A stretch of 64,000 nt of DNA from Puccinia triticina. Lineage: Eukaryota > Basidiomycota > Pucciniomycetes > Pucciniales > Pucciniaceae. Shown here piece by piece: positions 58,101 through 64,000 of this stretch. The notes beneath the pieces are model-generated. The model saw only the letters and a program-made list of their open reading frames with translations. It made no database searches and was not told where the DNA came from. How positions within the stretch are numbered: the first letter of the stretch is position 1; each line of letters begins with the position of its first letter. A program made the translations under genes and the position numbers. Where the stretch lies: positions 1,364,501-1,428,500 of the forward strand of contig NC_070574.1 in the NCBI RefSeq assembly GCF_026914185.1. The letters run 5' to 3'.

Positions 58101-59830
58101 AAAGTTAACTGACCCCATAGTCCCGACCAAAGACGTCTTACAACCTGTAGTTGCACCAAGCGGTGTACCTCCAGAACCAGCAAAAGAACAGCCTTCTACC
58201 GAGACCGTCCCGTCTGCGCAAGTGGAGCAGAAAACAGCCATCTCCTCTATTGCCAACATGATGGAACTCGGTGTGTTTACTGATGAAAACAAATTTGTGG
58301 AACAAGAACTAATAGTAGACAGAGTTCTACTGGAGTGCACCTTTTTTGCCACAAATGTGCCAAAGACTTTCAAGCAGGCGCAAAATCACCTAATTGGGTG
58401 GCTTGGAAAGCGGCGATTGACAAAGAACTAGGGAACCTGGCAGCAATGAAAGTTTGGTTGGTGAAAGGAGTTCTGCAAGGCAGGAATCCGTTAAAAGGGC
58501 GATGGGTTTTTGCTGAGAAAACTGATGAGAGAGGAAATACAATCAGGTATAAAGCACGGTACATAGCAAAGGGCTTCACGCAAGTAATTGGACTTGACTA
58601 CCTGGCAACTTTTGTTTCAATGAGATTGATACTGGCACTTGCAGCAAAGTTCAATTGGAAAGTCTATTCATTCAATTTTGTAGCCGCCTATCTAAACGCA
58701 CCAATAGACAAAGAATTTTGGGTTGAGGCACCCAAGGGTATAAACGTCAAACCAGGCAAGGCCCTGTATGGCAAAAAGCAGGCTGCCAGGTGCTGGTGGC
58801 TCCATTTACAAGGGGTTCTGAACAACTTAGGTTTTGAGGCAAGCCAGTACAACAATAGCCTCTACACGGTGAAACACAAAGACAAGCATGGTATCATATG
58901 GATCCACGTGGATGACGGCATTGTAACAGAATCCTCTGATGCGCTCCTCCAGCGACTTGAAGAAGGACTGAAAGGTCTGCTGAAAATTAAGTGGACTGAT
59001 GGGCTAGATTCTATTGTAGGAATCGACATGAAGAGGACAGCAGCAGGTTTTCAACTGAGGCAGCCGAAACTCATAAAGAATTTGCTTGACAGTCACTGGG
59101 ACGGAGTATTTCACACTAAGACACCCCTTCCTACCTCCTTAGATCTGTTAACTGACAAGAGTGGAGACCCCAGCACGTCAATGGCTTACTTGTCTTTAGT
59201 AGGCGGTTTTAGCTACCTGGCTGTTGGCACTCGGCCAGACATCTGCTTTACCGTCGATCTCCTTGCCCGTTTCTCAGCGAGCCCGGGTCCCTCACACTGG
59301 AAGGCAATCAGGCACCTCATTGGCTACGTGGCAGATTCACAACATCTGTCTCTGGATCTTTACCCTGACAATGCATCAAAACCTCTCAAATGTTTCTGTG
59401 ATGCATTTTGGGGTGGTGAATTTGCTAAATCAACCTATGGCATTTTCATTTCTTTCTATAGCTGCCCGATACTCTGGACTTTGCGCCGCTTTGCGACCAT
59501 AGTGGCATCTACATGCCAAGCAGGATACATGGCATTCAGAACAGGAATGTGTCAAGTACTCTGGGTGAGACATTTGCTAACTGACATCCTTAAGACAACT
59601 TTAACAGGCACACTATACTGCAACAATCAAGCGGCAATACGAGTCAGCACTGATGACTCTGCCAACAAGAGAGTCAGACATGTTGAGCGTGAATTCTACC
59701 TGACCAACCAATTGCTACACAAGAAGAAAACAGAGCTAGTGTGGGTCCCTACTAAAGGCTGATATTTTGACTAAGGCACTTGGCAGGGAACTCTTTGAGA
59801 TGTTTAGGCCAAGAATCATGGCTGGTTAAG
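55177..59830 (+). pseudogene. Copia gag-pol polyprotein
   Basis: ATG at 55177 (MSSPTVTNTPTP). One frame runs to about 58391 with stops at 55279-55281, near 55435, 57205-57207, 57625-57627 and 57925-57927. Gag contains NWNEWIDFINTRMRDATG. The zinc knuckle lost its first Cys (Phe, 56173-56175). Protease reads DSGAHHLCGE, one residue short of DSGA(S/T)HH. Integrase has the RLFGHAS...CDICARSK finger, TADIIGP and LRTDNGG, but the catalytic Glu is Lys (NGVIKRFNR, 57721-57723). After a frameshift, RT shows FNFVAAYLNAP (Asp to Asn, 58674-58676) and HVDDG. RNase H has FCDAFWGGE but STCQAGYMA, losing its Glu residues. A second frameshift near 59757 precedes ADILTKALGRELFE, which ends near 59829. Clearly inactive. 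Confidence 0.92.
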
Positions 59831-59867
59831 GGGGAGAATCATGACAAGTGTCTTGGTGAGGGGGGAG

Positions 59868-59998
59868 TGTTGTAACCCCCTTCTGGGTTACAGTTAGGGA
59901 TCACCTAGACCCCCTAGATTGCATGTATATAGACCAGTATCCTCTTTCTCTACATGCAATTCTGAGCTTTGCTGTTGTTCCTCTCACATATCACAACA
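59868..59998 (+). repeat. Copia 3' LTR
   Basis: 131 bp from TGTTGTAACCCCCTT to ATCACAACA. Preceded by the GAGGGGGGAG polypurine tract (59858-59867). A TATATAG box lies near 59926. Confidence 0.92.
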
Positions 59999-60001
59999 AA
60001 C

Positions 60002-61686
60002 CACAGCCAAAGTGAAACAAGCCGCAGGTTTAGAACAATTGCTAACTGACTTGCAGGAGACAGGGGGATCAAATAGTGTGATGCAGTCTCAGGACCTGCA
60101 CATTGAACAAGGGGGCCAGCTTGACGGGACCACCGTACCAAACCCCATTCAAGAAGAAACCCAACCGGTACCGCCAAAGAAAGCAAAGAAGGTGACCATT
60201 GCCAAGGCATCAACCAGGAAGATTGCAACCCGTTTGTCGTCCAAGGCTTTGGAGGGCAAAGAAGGAGGGAGCGGAAAAGAAAAAGAATGAGCAAGGGGGG
60301 AACAGGACGTGGAAGAAGTGCTGGAGCTAAGGTTAGCAGAGATGGGGAGAGGAGATGCAAAGGTCTGGAGCAGGTAAGCAGCTATCCTTGGAGGGCTACC
60401 TAGGAAAGGGGGGAGGAACTGAGATTGTATGCAACACTTACCACGTTCTGCAGACAATCCAGTAGAAAGGAAAGATGGGTCAGGCAGAGATTCCCAGAGA
60501 GGGCAAGCGGCACCCAACCCACAAGGTGCAATGCTCAAGATGATCAGAATGGCAAAAGGGAAAGCAGGACAAGCCATGATATTCTATCAGATCTGCGCGG
60601 GGCTAGGAGGCACGGTCATTGACAGACATATCTCCAACTCAGCTGACACCATAACCAACAATCCCCGCCTTCCCAACCTCAACCTTGCCCCAATAACCAG
60701 AGTGTCCCCCTCACTCCCTCCCCAACCCACCAGGAAGAGGCACCTCTGAATCCTACTCTTGGCTTTAGAGTTCCCACCCCGGTACCAAGCAAGCCTTTGC
60801 AGGTGAGAGTTTACAATGAGATGGCTAAGGTTTCCCAGCAACCGGAGACAGCAGTAATTTTTGACGACTCAGCCATTCCCACCAATGATGATCTTGGCTT
60901 CACTCCGTTCTTTGAGAGAAGGCTGGTTGAGTTTTGGGCCCCTCTTCCTTTGACAATCTTCAACAAGGGTTGGCAAGATAAAGCAATCCTGTACACCGCG
61001 GAGAAGAGGGCAAAGTCAGAGAACGCGGATGTAGACTGTTACACCGGATATCCATATCCAAGTGAATATCTGCAGAAATACCAAGAATGGTCAGTAAACC
61101 ACCAAGGTCCCTAGCAGCAGTCCGGAAAAACCCGACACACGCAAATTTGGCTGCGTGGTTGGTTGCCTACAAGCAAAACACCTCAGGATAGTTCAAAGGG
61201 AGGGGTTCATGACAGCTCTGTGGTACAACATTCACAAGCAAAACAATGCACTGAACCACAGACTACCTCTGCCAAATGGGACCTTATTGTGTCCTCTGGA
61301 AAAAAATCCTTCTCACTGTTCACACCAAAGCAATCATATTTGGGGAAACTGGATTTCTGGACAATCCATATGCTGCTGGGGCATGCCGTTTTGGATGGGA
61401 CACGGCCAATGGTCAACCTCCAACAAAGAAAGATGATCTGGCAAAGACACCGCTACACCTTCAACATCAACTGGCCAAAGGCAGCCCAGAACCGGGACCG
61501 GATACACCAAAAGGTCCCAGCAGAGGCACTGAACCACAGAAGCAAAGTAGTTATAACAAAGGTAGTAGATGGAGCTCAGAGCAAGGAGACCAAGAGGGAG
61601 GCGGATCTCAAACCGGCGGCAGAGGAGGTGGGGGCAGAGGAGGAGGAGGAGGTAGTGGAGGGTATAACAGGTCACAAAACTACTAG
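60002..61686 (+). pseudogene. DIRS-like ORF1 (gag-like), copy 2, frameshifted
   Basis: Pieces in three frames. The first is Lys/Thr-rich with KKAKKVTIAKASTRKIATRL (60150-60290). Then come GKAGQAMIFYQICAGLGGTV and a Pro-rich linker. A globular part (60797-61114) has DLGFTPFFERRLVEFWAPLP and YTGYPYPSEYLQKYQEWS. Next is FMTALWYNIHKQNNALNHR. The C-terminus (61340-61686) has NPYAAGACRFGWDTANGQPP and a Gly/Arg-rich RGGGGRGGGGGSGG tail. The C-terminal GxCRxGW block and RGG-like tail fit nucleic-acid-binding gag proteins of such elements. The N-terminus is truncated or displaced by the Copia insertion at 59998. Confidence 0.6.
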
Positions 61687-62472
61687 CTAGCTGGTCTTTT
61701 AATAATTCTTGTTATAATTCACCTATTGTAATTTTAGTACAAAATGAGAAAGTTTAAATTGGAAACACAAGTAACCTGACATTGACATGTACACATGATC
61801 TGTGTGGGCTTTTGAGCAGTGAGAAAGGGAAGAACCCACTTGAGTCCAAAGACAGTGAGAGTAAGAAATCAGGAGAACAGAGATCTTCAGCCAAGCGGAA
61901 CAACTTGGAATGGCCTACCACGGTGACATGTGAAATGAATGTAGAGGCATGGGAGGAAGCACTTACAAAGGCCAGCTTGCTGACTGGATATCAAAATGTA
62001 ATCAAAGGTTTCTGGTACGGTTTCAACCAGGGAATCCCAGACCATTGATTACCAGGTGATGTGCCTTTCTTCACCCCCTCCCCCCCAAATCACTTGTCCG
62101 CGCTGTTTGCAAAAGAGAAGATTGAACAGTCAATACAGAAGGAATTAGACTCTATCTAAGGGGATTTTTGGTCCTTTCAGTTACAACCAAGTGGTGAGCA
62201 AATCCACTGGGAGCAGCCGTGAACAGGGATGGATTGCTACAGCCAATAAATGATCTTTCCTTCCCGCATGGCCACGTGGGAATCCCATCCGTGAATTCCT
62301 TTGTAAATGCAGATGATTTTGCAACAACTGGGGATGACTTTGACACAGTTGTGAATTTCCTCAAGAATCAAAAAGAGCCCGTGCTCTTAGCTCTGTTTGA
62401 CTGGGAAAAAGCATATTGCCAGATCCCAATGGTCGTATCTGATGGTGAAAGACTTCAACAGAGGGCTCCTGC

Positions 62473-62517
62473 TAGATACACAAATTTGTGTATCTAAAGG
62501 TTATTTAAATAACCTTT
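62473..62517. repeat. Two abutting perfect palindromes (scar)
   Basis: TAGATACACAAA/TTTGTGTATCTA (24 bp) immediately followed by AAAGGTTATTT/AAATAACCTTT (22 bp). Compared with the same site in copy 1, this adds 25 bp, made of inverted copies of 11 bp from each side. Confidence 0.85.
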
Positions 62518-62646
62518 GGAGGGGTTGCAGGATGTGGGTTGTTTGGGAGGCCAGCAGACACTTGGAAGAAGATAATGCTGGTGGAATCAATGTGATAAAC
62601 ATTTTCCAATGGGTAGACAACAATCTCTTTGTCAAGAAAGCATACA

Positions 62647-62854
62647 TGTTGTGGCGGGATTATGGCTTTATAGATTTTTACATATTTCTTACTGCCATAA
62701 CACATACTCACATACTATTCACTTACAAGTTCTAGAATATTCCCTTATTTACTATCTCACCAACCCAAATATACACTTGTAAATACTATAAATACCTTAC
62801 ATCAAAGTCAATACTATTTTCCCCTTGGGGGAGTTTCCCAGTTCCGGTACAACA
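62647..62854 (+). mobile_element. Solo LTR 3 (208 bp) inside DIRS-like RT copy 2
   Basis: TGTTGTGGCGGG...CGGTACAACA, exact 5-bp duplication ATACA (62642-62646 and 62855-62859). A CTATAAATA box lies near 62789. Size and TGTTG...CAACA ends suggest a Copia-type LTR. Confidence 0.9.
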
Positions 62855-63778
62855 ATACACACCAACCCTCATGAAGGAAGTGGTGGCGAGATCAGACAAG
62901 CAAGGGTTAAAAACAAACAAGGAAAAATACTCACCGTTTCTCAAAGAGCAGAAGTATGTTGGCTTCATCTGTATTAATGGCACCAACAAGATGGTACGCC
63001 TGCCTGAAGAAAAACTAGCAAAGCGTATCAGGCAGGTCCAATCCTTTCTAGAGATTGGGGTGTTGTTTACGTATGAAGAAGTGGAGACTATCACGGGAAG
63101 TTTAAATCATGTTTCATACATGTTGCCACAGCTGAGGTGCAATTTATGCAGTTTATATTGATGGCTGAAGGATTGAGTCCACAGAGAACAAAAACGCCCA
63201 ATCCCAAAAGATGCAGAAGAAGATTTACACATGTGGCTGACAACGCTTAACAACTTCAGCCCTACAAGACGCATAGCGCGCCAGGATCCAACGGAAATTG
63301 GTTGGAAGGGGACGCTTCAACCAGCTACAGAATAGGGGTACTAATAGGACAACGGTGGGCCCAATTCCGCCTATGGTCCATTGAAGAACTTGACAGAGAT
63401 ATCTAGGGGAAACTAGGAGAAGAGAGGATATCAAGACTTGAGACGGTTGCAGTACAACTTGGCCTTGTGATTTTATTGAAGCTTGGCGCGGTGAAGGGCA
63501 AAAACTTTGTAGTGTGGACAGATAACACAACCACTGAAAGTGTGGTTCTGAAGCAGAGATTGAAAGACCAATTTGTGAATGAAGAATGGAAGAAAATTAA
63601 AAAATTGCTGATTGAATTTGAGATAAATCTGGTGGCAAAGAGGGTGACATTGGCAGAAAACCGGGCCAACACGCTCTCTAGAGGAATCAGACTGGGGCAC
63701 CAGAGGAGAAACCAACTGCAAATAGAAGTCCCAAAAGACCTGGAGGAGTTGATCACTCAAACTATGGAGGATGACTAG

Positions 63779-64000
63779 GGGAGTGGTATTGCAGTAATCA
63801 CAGTAATGCAATTCAACCTTTACGTCCATATGGAAAACATGCACCAGGGGTCCCTTTGCTGGACCCCACAAACTCCAAGGCACCTAGAGTGATGGCAAAT
63901 CTCTGACGAGTCCATGGAGGATAAGGGCAATCCGGGTCTGAGCAGGCTCCAGGCCCCTGGAGTTACAGGTTGGGCTGAGACCTTGGTTCTAGAAGATCCC
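63779..64000 (+). other. 3' flank of DIRS-like copy 2
   Basis: Non-coding. Starts with GGGGAGTGGTATTGCAGTAAT, loosely like the start of the 1909 repeat, but then diverges. No recombinase before the window ends. Confidence 0.35.

Larger units (their letters stand above)
48149..59998 (+). mobile_element. Copia-type LTR retrotransposon with two nested insertions
   Basis: Flanked by the exact 5-bp duplication AACCA (48144-48148 and 59999-60003). LTRs are 131 bp. The PBS follows the 5' LTR and a GAGGGGGGAG polypurine tract precedes the 3' LTR. A 398-bp MITE sits in the 5' LTR and a 5,847-bp gypsy element at the LTR/PBS junction; without these and their duplications the element is about 5.6 kb. 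It lies next to DIRS-like copy 2. Confidence 0.92.
61782..63778 (+). pseudogene. DIRS-like RT-RNase H, copy 2, with solo LTR inside
   Basis: Homologous to 108-1745. Blocks: WPTTVTCEMNVEAWEEALTK, FNQGIPDH(stop), INDLSFPHGHVGIPSVNSFV, ALFDWEKAYCQIP, a catalytic box FQWVDNNLFVKK (again VDNN), then after a 208-bp LTR KEVVARSDKQGLKTNKEKYS, VGFICINGTNKMVRLPEEKL and GSLNHVSYMLPQLRC. The RNase H part has SRLETVAVQLGLV, VWTDNTTTESV and NRANTLSRGIRLG; its GDAS start is frameshifted. Breaks include TGA/TAA codons at 62046 and 62157, several frameshifts, a double-palindrome scar at 62473-62517 and the LTR. It ends at TAG 63776-63778. Confidence 0.85.

Overview
This window looks like a transposon-saturated region of a basidiomycete genome, most likely a rust fungus (Pucciniales). 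The grounds are short spliceosomal introns, RT/RNase H proteins of the DIRS/Ngaro type, Harbinger, hAT and Helitron proteins of a style I associate with rusts, and broken multi-exon genes resembling rust-specific hypothetical families. The organism is an inference. No rRNA, CRISPR or operon structure is present, and I see no clearly intact housekeeping gene.

Layout. 0-3 kb: a DIRS-like RT-RNase H pseudogene followed by split direct repeats. 3.7 kb: Tc1/mariner relic. 6.5-10.5 kb: a small three-exon Myb/SANT-like gene and a PIF/Harbinger transposase cut by a 1,650-bp solo LTR. 10.5-12.5 kb (minus) and 14.6-17 kb (plus): two broken multi-exon genes. 17.7-19.7 kb: minisatellites. 21.7-27.7 kb (minus): a decayed Helitron Rep/helicase gene containing a 1.7-kb palindromic element in an intron, a tRNA-like cloverleaf interrupted by a 112-bp MITE, and a second MITE. 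27.8-30.8 kb: palindromic minisatellites and a hAT-type MITE. 31.0-42.2 kb: a foldback-like element made of inverted arrays of a ~173-bp satellite inside terminal inverted repeats; a 4.1-kb hAT element (itself hit by two hAT-type MITEs) and a 952-bp solo LTR are inserted in it. 42.5-44.2 kb: a tandem-exon, Pro/Ala/Ser-rich gene. 44.7-48.1 kb: MITEs and a diverged relative of the 173-bp satellite. 48.1-60.0 kb: a Copia element whose 5' LTR contains a MITE and whose primer-binding site is interrupted by a full-length chromovirus (Ty3/gypsy). 60-64 kb: a second DIRS-like element with a 208-bp solo LTR in its RT.

History. Many insertions show exact target-site duplications, so their order can be read directly: 5 bp for LTR elements, 8 bp for hAT MITEs, 3 bp TTA for Harbinger-type MITEs, 9 bp for a Mutator-like MITE, and TA for a Tc1-type MITE. 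Almost every transposase or polymerase has nonsense codons, frameshifts or lost catalytic residues, so none looks autonomous. The most unusual item is the foldback-like satellite element at 31-42 kb. Its monomer recurs in diverged form at 47-48 kb.
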